From: Clostridia bacterium
Lineage (GTDB): Bacteria; Bacillota; Clostridia; Oscillospirales; CAG-382
Direction of reading: 5' to 3'
NCBI GenBank assembly: GCA_017466805.1
Contig: JAFTTN010000001.1
Location: forward strand, 1 to 50,296
DNA: 50,296 nt
Positions 42,816 to 50,296 of the stretch are shown here, piece by piece (the first letter of the stretch is position 1; every line of letters starts with the position of its first letter). Both the position numbers and the translations under genes were made by a program. The notes under the pieces were generated by a model. The model saw nothing but the letters and a program-made list of their open reading frames with translations. It ran no database searches and was not told the origin of the DNA.

Positions 42816-44201
42816 ATGAAGAAGATCGCTGTTTCCGACATCACGCTTAAAAAGCTTTCGCAGGACCGTCAGGTCGCTCTGCTTTTCCGCGAAAAGACCG
42901 CTATTGCAGTATGTGCAGATTCGCTCGGCGCAGATGCTATCGAGCTTGCTCCCGTGCAAAACGCGCGCGAGGACGCTATAATTTATAAAACCATTGCCAA
43001 AAACGTGCGCAACGCGGCTTTGGCTATCCCCGTAGGCTTTTCCGAGGAAAGCGTTAACACCGCTTGGGAATGCATTAAGGACGCAGTAAAGCCCAGACTT
43101 CAGGTAGAGCTTCCCGCTTCGACCGTTTTGATGGAATACACCTATCATATGAAATCCGAAAAGATGCTTGCCAAAATTGCCGAGCTTGTAAAGGCGGCAA
43201 AGGCACTTTGCGGCGACGTTGAGTTTTCGGCACTCGACGCGACGAGAGCCGACGTTGATTTTCTTATTGCGGCGGCAAAGGAAGCCGAAGCAAACGGCGC
43301 AGGCATTATTACGCTTTGCGACGATGCGGGCGCATCGCTCCCCGAAGAAATCGCCGCACTTGCCGAAAGGGTAAAGGCAGAGGTTGGCGTTCCCGTATAC
43401 GTTCAGGTTTCCGACCGTATTAATATGGCAGTTGCTTCGGCGATTGCGGCTGTAAAGAGCGGTGCAGACGGCTTGAAGTGCGCTATGGCGGGCAAGGATA
43501 TTCTTTTGACCGGCGAAATTTCCGATGCGATGACCGCGTGCGCGGCACAAATCGGTGCGGAAACAAAGCTTAACAACACCAAAATACACGCAAGCATAGA
43601 CGATATGCTTGCAAGTATAAACCACGAAGCGTACGCCGCTGCCGAAATAAGCGAAAAGCAAAGCATTCTGCTTGATTCCGAAAGTACTATTGCACAGGTA
43701 GCACAGGCGGCGCACGTGCTCGGCTACGACCTTAGCGATTCCGATTGCGGAAACGTTCACAAGGCGCTTATGCAGGTATGCGAAAAGAAGGACGCCGTTG
43801 GCGCAAAGGAGCTTGAAGCGCTTATCGCAAGCTCGGCAATGCAGGCACCCTCTACCTATCACCTTGAAAGCTACACCACCAGTAGCAGTAACCTTGCAAG
43901 CTCTATGTCGCAGGTTACCTTAAAATGCAACGGTGAAATTATAAACGGAGTAAGCATAGGCGACGGTCCTATCGATTCGGCGTTCCGTGCTATCGAGCAG
44001 TGCATAGGCTATCACTACGAGCTCGACGATTTTCAGGTTCAATCGGTCACCGAGGGCAAGGAGGCGCTCGGCTCGGCTCTTGTTAAGCTTCGCAACAACG
44101 GCAAGCTTTATTCCGGCAACGGCATTTCGACCGACATCGTTGCGGCGAGTATAAGAGCTTATATTAACGCGCTCAACAAGATCGTATTCGAGGAGGAATA
44201 G
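42816..44201 (+). CDS. LeuA-like protein lacking catalytic residues, with intact leucine-binding domain
   Basis: 461 residues with the layout of 2-isopropylmalate synthase: an HMGL-like TIM barrel (1-250), linker, and LeuA allosteric/dimer domain (~346-461; GPIDSAFRAIEQ, VTEGKEALG, STDIVAASIRAYINALN). Homology is clear at STVLMEYTYHMKSEKML and GDVEFSALDATRADVDFL. The active site is not conserved: DTTLRDGEQ is DITLKKLSQ, the metal-binding HxHND is QVSDR (~197-201), and the NGxGERAGN loop is AGKDILLTG. It is therefore probably not a synthase; a leucine sensor or an altered lyase is possible. Leu T-box control. The stop is followed one base later by the next ATG. Confidence 0.75.
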   Translation: MKKIAVSDITLKKLSQDRQVALLFREKTAIAVCADSLGADAIELAPVQNAREDAIIYKTIAKNVRNAALAIPVGFSEESVNTAWECIKDAVKPRLQVELPASTVLMEYTYHMKSEKMLAKIAELVKAAKALCGDVEFSALDATRADVDFLIAAAKEAEANGAGIITLCDDAGASLPEEIAALAERVKAEVGVPVYVQVSDRINMAVASAIAAVKSGADGLKCAMAGKDILLTGEISDAMTACAAQIGAETKLNNTKIHASIDDMLASINHEAYAAAEISEKQSILLDSESTIAQVAQAAHVLGYDLSDSDCGNVHKALMQVCEKKDAVGAKELEALIASSAMQAPSTYHLESYTTSSSNLASSMSQVTLKCNGEIINGVSIGDGPIDSAFRAIEQCIGYHYELDDFQVQSVTEGKEALGSALVKLRNNGKLYSGNGISTDIVAASIRAYINALNKIVFEEE

Positions 44202-44202
44202 T

Positions 44203-46665
44203 ATGAAAATAGTATTCTCGACGAAGTTCGTAAGCCGACCTTCGTTTATCGATACCTGCCGTTACGCATACGATTACGGCTTTGAAGGGTTTGAAATATA
44301 CGATGCTATAAAGGAGCGCAATGCTCACCACGACAGTATTCTCCGCCGCGACAATATTGCCGACGCGAAGCGAAAGCTTATTAACCGCAACCTCGCGGTA
44401 TCGGCGCTCCACTACCCCTACTCGCTCGAAACCGACGAAGCAACGCCCGATGCGATAACCAAATATATCGATATGGCGTCGAGCGCAGGAATTGAATATA
44501 TTATCGTTCGCGTTGAAGGAGAAGCGACAAACGAAGTCTTAAAGGAAAAGCTCGGAAACGCGGTAAAGCGTGCAGAAAGCACGGGTGTGAGCATTCTGCT
44601 CGAAACCGTGGGATATCTTTCCGACACCGAAAGGGTTATAGATATTATTAATTTCTTTTCCTCGGCGGCTATCGGTGCATCCTGGAACGTTCGCGGCACC
44701 TATTTCGGTGCGGGCGAAACGGCCGAAACCACTATTAAGGTGCTTGGCGCATATATTAAATACGTTCGCTTGGGCGATATGAAGGACGGCAAAACCGTGC
44801 TTATCGGCGAAGGCGAGCTTCCGGTCGAAAAGCTTATCGGTGCGCTTTCCTCGCTTAACTTCGACGGATTTATATGTGCCGCCTGGAACGAGGAAATAAA
44901 CGACGCGGATATCGTTCTTACCCACTTTACCAACTATATCTCCTCGCTTTCGCGCAAGAAAAAGGCAGTCGAGCATAGGTATTACAACCGCGCAAAGACC
45001 GGCACGTTCGTTTGGAAGAAGTACGACGTTATCGACGCAACCTTTTCCGACGTATTGGACACGATGGTCGAAAACTATCCCGACCAATACGCATTCAAAT
45101 ACCCTACGCTCGATTACACCCGCACCTATGAGCAATTCCGCCGCGACGTTGACGAATGCGCCGCCGCGCTTATATCGCTCGGCGTAAAGGCGGGCGACCA
45201 CGTTGCAGTTTGGGCAACGAACGTTCCCGAATGGTTTATCACCTTCTGGGCAACCACCAAAATCGGCGCGGTATTGGTTACAGTAAACACCGCATACAAG
45301 ATTCACGAAATAGAATACCTTTTAAAGCAGTCCGACACGCATACCTTGGTTATGATAGAGTACTGCAAGGATATAAACTACAAGCAGATAATTCAAGAGC
45401 TCTGCCCCGAGCTCGAAAATCTGCCCGCAGGCAAGCCGCTTTATTCCAAACACCTGCCCTTCCTTCGCAACGTGGTTACGGTAGGCTTTAATATGAACGG
45501 CTGTCTTACTTGGGAGCAAATGCTTTCGCGCTCTTCGCTTGTCCCGCGTGAAGAGGTGCGCAGGCGTGCATCGCTGGTTAAGCCCGACGACGTTTGCAAT
45601 ATGCAATATACCTCGGGCACGACGGGATTCCCCAAGGGAGTTATGCTTACCCACCGAAATATAGTAAACAACGGCAAAACTATAGGCGACAGAATGGACC
45701 TTTCGACCGCCGACAGAATGATGATTCAGGTACCGATGTTCCACTGCTTCGGCATGGTGCTTTCGATGACTTCGATGATGACGCACGGCGGCACGCTTTG
45801 CCCTATTCCCTATTTCTCGCCGAAATCCTCGCTTGCCTGTGTTAACGACGAGCACATTACCTGCTTTAACGGCGTTCCGACGATGTTTATTGCAATGTTC
45901 AACCACGCCGATTTTGCAAAAACCGATTTTTCGTATATGCGCACCGGTATTATGGCAGGCGCGAACTGCCCCGCAGACCTTATGCGCCGCGCGGCAGACG
46001 AAATGAATATGCGTGAAATTATTTCGGTTTACGGTCAGACCGAAGCATCGCCCGGGTGCACTATGGGCGAGGTCAACGAGGATATCGACCATCGCGTAGA
46101 AACGGTGGGCAGTCCCTTCCCCGGAGTTGAATGCAAGGTTATCGACCCGGAAACCGGACTTGAATTGCCCGACGGCGAAAGCGGCGAATTCGTTGCACGC
46201 GGATTTAATATTATGAAGGGCTACTATAAAATGCCCGAGGCAACTGCGCAGGCGATCGATGCAGACGGCTGGCTTCACAGCGGCGATATTTGCTGTCGCA
46301 CCCCCGACGGATACTACAAGGTTACCGGCAGATTAAAGGATATGATAATCCGCGGCGGCGAAAACCTTTACCCGCGCGAAATAGAGGAATTCTATCTTAC
46401 CAACCCGAAGGTGCGCGACGTTCAGGTTGTCGGCGTACCCGACGAAAAGTACGGCGAGGAATGCTGCGCTTGGGTGATACTTCACAAGGGCGAAACCGCA
46501 GACGAAGCCGAAATGAAGGAATTCGGCAACGCATCGATAGCAAGACATAAGGTGCCGCGCTACTTCCTGTTTGTTAACGAATTCCCGATGAACGCCGCAG
46601 GCAAGATTTTGAAATACAAAATGCGCGACGAATCGGTAGAACGGTTGGGCTTGAAAAAGAAATAG
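44203..46665 (+). CDS. TIM-barrel (sugar-phosphate isomerase-like) / acyl-CoA synthetase fusion
   Basis: 820 residues. Residues 1-260 look like an AP-endonuclease-2/xylose-isomerase-type barrel (GFEGFEIYDAI, IEYIIVRVEGE, ISILLETVG, KYVRLGDMKDGK, GEGELPVEKLIGAL). Some expected metal ligands (the DxGH and HxH sites) appear replaced. Residues ~275-820 are a complete AMP-forming acyl-CoA synthetase: YTSGTTGFPKGVMLTHRN (P-loop), VYGQTEASPG, WLHSGDIC, YYKVTGRLKDMIIRGGENLYPREIE and the catalytic Lys in NAAGKILKYKMR. It starts one base after the LeuA-like gene, so it shares the Leu T-box. The acyl substrate may be isovalerate-like; this is inference from regulation. Confidence 0.8.
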   Translation: MKIVFSTKFVSRPSFIDTCRYAYDYGFEGFEIYDAIKERNAHHDSILRRDNIADAKRKLINRNLAVSALHYPYSLETDEATPDAITKYIDMASSAGIEYIIVRVEGEATNEVLKEKLGNAVKRAESTGVSILLETVGYLSDTERVIDIINFFSSAAIGASWNVRGTYFGAGETAETTIKVLGAYIKYVRLGDMKDGKTVLIGEGELPVEKLIGALSSLNFDGFICAAWNEEINDADIVLTHFTNYISSLSRKKKAVEHRYYNRAKTGTFVWKKYDVIDATFSDVLDTMVENYPDQYAFKYPTLDYTRTYEQFRRDVDECAAALISLGVKAGDHVAVWATNVPEWFITFWATTKIGAVLVTVNTAYKIHEIEYLLKQSDTHTLVMIEYCKDINYKQIIQELCPELENLPAGKPLYSKHLPFLRNVVTVGFNMNGCLTWEQMLSRSSLVPREEVRRRASLVKPDDVCNMQYTSGTTGFPKGVMLTHRNIVNNGKTIGDRMDLSTADRMMIQVPMFHCFGMVLSMTSMMTHGGTLCPIPYFSPKSSLACVNDEHITCFNGVPTMFIAMFNHADFAKTDFSYMRTGIMAGANCPADLMRRAADEMNMREIISVYGQTEASPGCTMGEVNEDIDHRVETVGSPFPGVECKVIDPETGLELPDGESGEFVARGFNIMKGYYKMPEATAQAIDADGWLHSGDICCRTPDGYYKVTGRLKDMIIRGGENLYPREIEEFYLTNPKVRDVQVVGVPDEKYGEECCAWVILHKGETADEAEMKEFGNASIARHKVPRYFLFVNEFPMNAAGKILKYKMRDESVERLGLKKK

Positions 46666-46718
46666 CGAAGCAACAAGCTATCAAAGTAAAAAAGTTTGGA
46701 ATTTTTTTCAAAAAAGCA

Positions 46719-46747
46719 TTGACAAAGCCGTTTTATGCGAGTATAAT
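46719..46747 (+). promoter_or_regulatory. Promoter of T-box 3
   Basis: Perfect TTGACA (46719-46724), 17-bp spacer, TATAAT (46742-46747). Confidence 0.85.
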
Positions 46748-46753
46748 GCGTTA

Positions 46754-47036
46754 CAATGAAATTTGAATATCACAAACAACTATGACGAAGACGGTCGGAT
46801 AGCCGAGCCTTTAGAGAGTTGGCGGTTGCTGCAAGCCAATGACAAAGCTTTCCAATGACTTATCACTTCCGAGTTGGAGGACCGAACGCAATGCAAGTAG
46901 GCTCCTTCCGTAATGCTGCGTTAAAGCAAGGGCTTGATTGAGCCTGCAAAGTGGCGGATATTATTTCCGCAATTTGAGTGGTACCGCGAGTTGAAAAACC
47001 CGTCTCAAAGCTATCTTTGGGACGGGTGTTTTGTTT
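46754..47036 (+). promoter_or_regulatory. T-box leader 3, atypical Stem I, specifier unresolved
   Basis: The AGAGAG bulge with TTGGC/GCCAA stem, the antiterminator core GAGTGGTACCGCGAG and the terminator CCCGTC.CAAAG/CTTTGG.GACGGG with TGTTTTGTTTT (46999-47036) are clear. Stem I differs: the 5' side lacks AGTA (it has GGATAG), and no GAA-NNN-A lies next to a base stem. Candidate triplets are ATC (Ile), CTT or TTG (Leu). A branched-chain amino acid would fit the other leaders. Confidence 0.8.
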
Positions 47037-47093
47037 TATTCAAATTCTTTTTAAAAAAAGAAATTTCGAAAAAACGAAAGGAGCAAACACAAA

Positions 47094-49397
47094 ATGGAAA
47101 TGAATCTGAAAGAGGTTGCGGGCAGAATTAAGGATCTGCGCGAGGCGAAGGGCTATACCCAAGAGGAATTAGCAAAGCTGACGGGCGTATCGCTCGAGGA
47201 TTACAAGCTCTTGGAGCAGGGCGAAACCGATTTTAGCTTTACCTTTATTTACAAGTGCGCCAAGGCGTGCAACGTAGAGGTTGTCGATATTATCGAGGGC
47301 ACCAGCACCACGCTTACCTCTTTTGCAATAACGAGAAAGGGCGAAGGTCTTGAAATTATCAAGAAGCAGGCAGGTGTTTATTATAACCTCGCGCCCAAAT
47401 TCAAGGACAAGCTTGCAGAGCCGTTTTTGGTAAAGCTTCCCTATATGGCAGAGGAGCAGAACGCTCCCATTAAGCTCAACTCGCACAACGGTCAGGAATT
47501 CGACGTTATCGTAAAAGGCTCTTTAAAGGTTCAGGTTGGCGGACACGTTAGCGTTTTGAACGAGGGCGACTCGATATTCTATAACAGTATAATCCCCCAC
47601 GGTATGATCGCGGTGAGCGAAGGCGGCTGTGAATTCCACGCAGTAGTTTTGAACCCCCAAGACGGCGATTTTGCCGAATCCTACCCCGAAGCACCCTTTA
47701 TTGCCGCAAAAACCGCAAGCACGGTCAACGCACCCAAAACGGTTGCGGACGCATTTATCGAATCCTCGTATGACGAGCAGGGTGTATTCAACGGTATTAC
47801 CTTTAAAAACGCAGATAAATTCAATTTTGCCTTCGACTGTGTCGACGCTATTGCCGAAAAGGACCCCGAAAAGCTTGCAATGCTTTGGGTTGCCAACGAC
47901 AAGAGCGAGCGCAGATTCAGCTTCCGCGATATGAAGCGCTATTCGGCAAAGACGGCAAACTACTTCGAATCGTTGGGCATCAAAAAGGGCGACACGGTAA
48001 TGCTCGTGCTTAAACGTCATTATCAGTTCTGGTTCTGTATGCTTGCGCTCCACAAGATCGGCGCTATCGCGATCCCCGCAACGAACCAGCTTGTAGAGCA
48101 CGATTTTACCTATCGCTACAAGGCGGCAAAAGTAAAGGCGATCGTTTGTACCGCAGACGGCGACGTTTCCAACGAAGCGGCAAAGGCGGCAGCGGAATTC
48201 CCCGAAATTAAAAAGATTCTCGTTGGCGGAAGCAAGGAAGGCTGGAACGATTTCAATGTTGAAATGGAGCGCTTCAGCACCCATTACGAACGCAACGAAA
48301 GCTCCCCCTGCGGCGACGAGCCTATGCTTATGCTCTTTACCTCGGGCACAACAGGCTACCCCCGCATTGCAACCCACTCCTTTAAATACGCACTCGGTCA
48401 CTACCCCACCGCAAGACATTGGCACAACGTTAATCCCAACGGTCTGCACTTTACCATTTCCGATACCGGCTGGGGCAAGGCGCTTTGGGGCAAGCTCTAC
48501 GGTCAATGGCTATGCGAGGCGGCAACCTTTACCTACGACTTCGACAGATTCAAGTCCGAGGATATTCTTCCTCTCTTTGCAAAATACAATATCACCACCT
48601 TCTGTGCTCCTCCCACAATGTACCGATTCTTTATTAAAGAGGACCTTTCGAAATACGACCTTTCCTCTATCGAATACGCCACCACAGCGGGCGAGGCATT
48701 GAACCCCGAGGTGTTCAACCAATTCAAAAAAGCAACCGGACTTACCATTATGGAAGGCTTCGGTCAGACCGAAACCACGCTTTCTATCGCAAACTTCGTC
48801 GGCTCTACCCCCAAAATCGGCTCGATGGGTAAGCCCAGTCCCTTATACGATGTGGCAATCCTCGACCCCGACGGAAACGTTTGCAAAACCGGCGACACCG
48901 GCGAAATCTGTATTCGCGTTAAGGACGGCGAATCGCCCTGCGGTTTGTTTATCGGATATTATCTCGACGAGGAAAAAACTAACGAGGTATGGCACGACGG
49001 ATATTACCACACCGGCGACCAGGCAACTATGGACGAGGACGGATACCTTTGGTACGTCGGCAGAATCGACGACGTTATTAAATCCTCGGGTTACCGTATC
49101 GGCCCGTTCGAAATCGAAAGCGTTATTATGGAGCTTCCCTACGTGCTCGAATGCGCTATCACTCCCGTGCCCGATGAAATCCGCGGTCAGATCGTTAAGG
49201 CAACTATCGTTCTAACCAAGGGCACTGTAGGCACGGATGCGCTGAAAAAGGAAATTCAGGAATACGTCAAGACACACACCGCACCTTACAAGTATCCGAG
49301 AATTGTCGAATTCGTTTCCGAGCTTCCCAAAACTATCAGCGGCAAGGTCAGACGCGTTGAAATTCGCAAAAAGGATCTTGAAAAATCCGGTCAGTAA
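47094..49397 (+). CDS. XRE helix-turn-helix / cupin / acyl-CoA synthetase fusion
   Basis: 767 residues. An XRE DNA-binding domain (1-65; VAGRIKDLREAKGYTQEELA, TGVSLEDYKLLEQGE) is followed by a cupin (about 80-195; NGQEFDVIVKGSLKVQVG, IPHGMIAVSEG) as in SutR/PuuR-type regulators, then a full medium/short-chain acyl-CoA synthetase (~215-767; LMLFTSGTTGYPR, MEGFGQTETT, YYHTGDQA, SSGYRIGPFEIE, PKTISGKVRRVEIRKK with the catalytic Lys). Thus a regulator and an enzyme are one polypeptide. The ATG at 47094 follows AAAGGAG. Controlled by T-box 3 and ends at a terminator. Substrate unknown; isobutyrate or 2-methylbutyrate would match a Val or Ile signal. Confidence 0.85.
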   Translation: MEMNLKEVAGRIKDLREAKGYTQEELAKLTGVSLEDYKLLEQGETDFSFTFIYKCAKACNVEVVDIIEGTSTTLTSFAITRKGEGLEIIKKQAGVYYNLAPKFKDKLAEPFLVKLPYMAEEQNAPIKLNSHNGQEFDVIVKGSLKVQVGGHVSVLNEGDSIFYNSIIPHGMIAVSEGGCEFHAVVLNPQDGDFAESYPEAPFIAAKTASTVNAPKTVADAFIESSYDEQGVFNGITFKNADKFNFAFDCVDAIAEKDPEKLAMLWVANDKSERRFSFRDMKRYSAKTANYFESLGIKKGDTVMLVLKRHYQFWFCMLALHKIGAIAIPATNQLVEHDFTYRYKAAKVKAIVCTADGDVSNEAAKAAAEFPEIKKILVGGSKEGWNDFNVEMERFSTHYERNESSPCGDEPMLMLFTSGTTGYPRIATHSFKYALGHYPTARHWHNVNPNGLHFTISDTGWGKALWGKLYGQWLCEAATFTYDFDRFKSEDILPLFAKYNITTFCAPPTMYRFFIKEDLSKYDLSSIEYATTAGEALNPEVFNQFKKATGLTIMEGFGQTETTLSIANFVGSTPKIGSMGKPSPLYDVAILDPDGNVCKTGDTGEICIRVKDGESPCGLFIGYYLDEEKTNEVWHDGYYHTGDQATMDEDGYLWYVGRIDDVIKSSGYRIGPFEIESVIMELPYVLECAITPVPDEIRGQIVKATIVLTKGTVGTDALKKEIQEYVKTHTAPYKYPRIVEFVSELPKTISGKVRRVEIRKKDLEKSGQ

Positions 49398-49402
49398 TTA
49401 CA

Positions 49403-49437
49403 AAAACACCGTAAATCCAAGCGATTTACGGTGTTTT
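49403..49437. terminator. Bidirectional terminator after the XRE-cupin-ligase gene
   Basis: 12-bp perfect stem AACACCGTAAAT/ATTTACGGTGTT with A-run and T-run flanks; shared with the convergent phosphatase gene. Confidence 0.85.
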
Positions 49438-49445
49438 CTTTTATA

Positions 49446-50222
49446 TTAAATAAGCGGCTTACCTTCCCAATCGCTATCGGGCGAAACCGTTAAAAGCTTG
49501 GTTACTGTTGGTGCAATATCCTTTATATCGGCTTTTTCGAAGCGTTTTCCGCGTTCGAAGCCATTGCCCTTTACAAACAGCGGAATTACCGTATCCTCGG
49601 GCAGATCGGTGCCGTGAATGCGTTCGTGTCCGCCGTGGTCGGCTGTGACTATAACGGTATAATCGTCGGAAAGCGTTGCCGTGATTTTCTCGATAAGTGC
49701 CCAGCTGTCTTCAACCGCTTTTAAATATTCGTCGCTCATCCAGCCGTAGCGGTGTCCCTTTTCGTCGACCTCGCCGAGATACAAAAAGGCAAAATCGGTT
49801 TCGTGCTGCGACAAATAATCTATCGCGGATTCGGTCACCAGCCTGTTCGCTTCGCTATAGCCAAGCTTTCCGCCCGAGGCAAAATAGGAAAAAGCAAGCG
49901 AGGAGGGGCGTGCAAGATCGCGAAGCTCGCCCCAATTATAAAAGAAGGCACAGCTTTTGCCCGCAGCAGAAAGCACGTCGCAAAGACCGTTTATTTGTCT
50001 TACCTGCGGTGCGAAGGTGTTTGTCGTAGTGCCGTGGCGTGAGGGATCGACGCTATGGAACAGCGACATATGGCAAGGAAGCGTTACCGACGGCATAACC
50101 GTGCTCGCTTCGAGCGTATACGACGAGGAATTTGCAAACTCCTGCGCGTATTTAATATTTTTCATTGAATCGGGGCGCATACCGTCCACGAGAACAAGCA
50201 AAACCTTCATATTAATACTCAT
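49446..50222 (-). CDS. Alkaline phosphatase-superfamily hydrolase (nucleotide pyrophosphatase/phosphodiesterase-like)
   Basis: 258 residues, somewhat short for the type I phosphodiesterase group. Metal-site motifs: LVDGMRPDS (first Asp), SVTLPCHMSLFHSV with the nucleophile Thr in the usual P-x-x-T-x-P context (MPSVTLPCH), GEVDEKGHRYG (Asp and His), TADHGGHERIHG (Asp-His and late His). No signal peptide, so it acts in the cytoplasm, on a phosphodiester or phospho-ester not identifiable here. Two in-frame starts, 50222 and 50210; neither has a ribosome site. The predicted transcript begins only ~11 nt before 50222. Confidence 0.82.
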   Translation of the reverse strand: MSINMKVLLVLVDGMRPDSMKNIKYAQEFANSSSYTLEASTVMPSVTLPCHMSLFHSVDPSRHGTTTNTFAPQVRQINGLCDVLSAAGKSCAFFYNWGELRDLARPSSLAFSYFASGGKLGYSEANRLVTESAIDYLSQHETDFAFLYLGEVDEKGHRYGWMSDEYLKAVEDSWALIEKITATLSDDYTVIVTADHGGHERIHGTDLPEDTVIPLFVKGNGFERGKRFEKADIKDIAPTVTKLLTVSPDSDWEGKPLI

Positions 50223-50240
50223 TCATTTAGTGTTTTATTA

Positions 50241-50269
50241 ATTATACCACCCAAAAAAGAAATTTTCAA
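50241..50269 (-). promoter_or_regulatory. Promoter of the phosphatase gene
   Basis: TTGAAA (50264-50269), 17-bp spacer, TATAAT (50241-50246), placed unusually close to the coding start. Confidence 0.75.
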
Positions 50270-50296
50270 TATAAAAATCCTTCGCAGACGGCTTAC

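Noticed and set aside
42810..43862. 350-codon Cys-rich frame opposite the LeuA-like gene
   Set aside because: Complement of Ala/Glu-rich codons; no family features.
45322..46278. 318-codon frame opposite the ligase fusion
   Set aside because: Shadow of the acyl-CoA synthetase.
47523..48506. 327-codon frame opposite the XRE-cupin-ligase
   Set aside because: Shadow; lacks start signals.

Overview
The window looks like a chromosomal segment of an anaerobic, probably gut-dwelling member of the Clostridia (Bacillota), close to the Oscillospirales/Christensenellales type of genome. The signs are near-consensus TTGACA-N17-TATAAT promoters, strong AGGAGG ribosome sites, three T-box leaders, an S-box (SAM-I) leader before metK, an infC-rpmI-rplT operon with an attenuated leader, the pepP-efp-CD1247 gene order, many short Cys-anchored lipoproteins and a PadR/DUF1700/DUF4097 envelope module. 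The genus cannot be named from sequence alone.

Layout. Positions 1-1177 look like the end of an inserted element (sigma-factor C-terminus, tandem-HTH excisionase-like protein, TGGACA repeats) that has cut uvrB after codon 91. Next come an SOS-controlled dinB (1.5-2.9 kb), a GT2 glycosyltransferase, the gltA-acn-icd operon that makes 2-oxoglutarate (4.4-8.9 kb), dapA-dapB (9.0-10.7 kb), an orphan solute-binding lipoprotein, a repeat-rich gap, a Gfo/Idh/MocA oxidoreductase, pepP-efp, a tandem hairpin repeat, a Cys/Asp-rich CD1247-type protein, an amidohydrolase and a GH3 beta-glucosidase (to 19.5 kb). The section 19.6-28.5 kb has a GH26-like lipoprotein, rpsU, infC-rpmI-rplT, an amidase, an SGNH-like lipoprotein and a histidine kinase-htrA pair. 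From 28.5 to 36.6 kb there is a palindrome array, two tRNA genes, metK, an unknown lipoprotein, a GT-C membrane glycosyltransferase, the PadR module and a small leader-peptide/XRE unit.

Two loci stand out. At 36.7-40.2 kb an operon encodes a TerB-trypsin fusion, a DUF4062 (TIR-like fold) protein and an inositol-monophosphatase-family protein; it resembles a sensor-protease-effector arrangement. At 40.3-49.4 kb three successive T-box leaders each control a CoA-ligase transcription unit: a phenylacetate-CoA ligase plus ACT protein (specifier reads as Phe), a LeuA-like protein that has lost its catalytic residues followed by a TIM-barrel/acyl-CoA-ligase fusion (specifier reads as Leu), and an XRE-cupin/acyl-CoA-ligase fusion (specifier unreadable). 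My reading is that amino-acid shortage switches on activation of aryl and branched short-chain acids, which could then be reductively carboxylated to 2-oxo acids and transaminated to Phe, Leu and a third amino acid. The oxidoreductases this needs are not in the window, so this remains inference.
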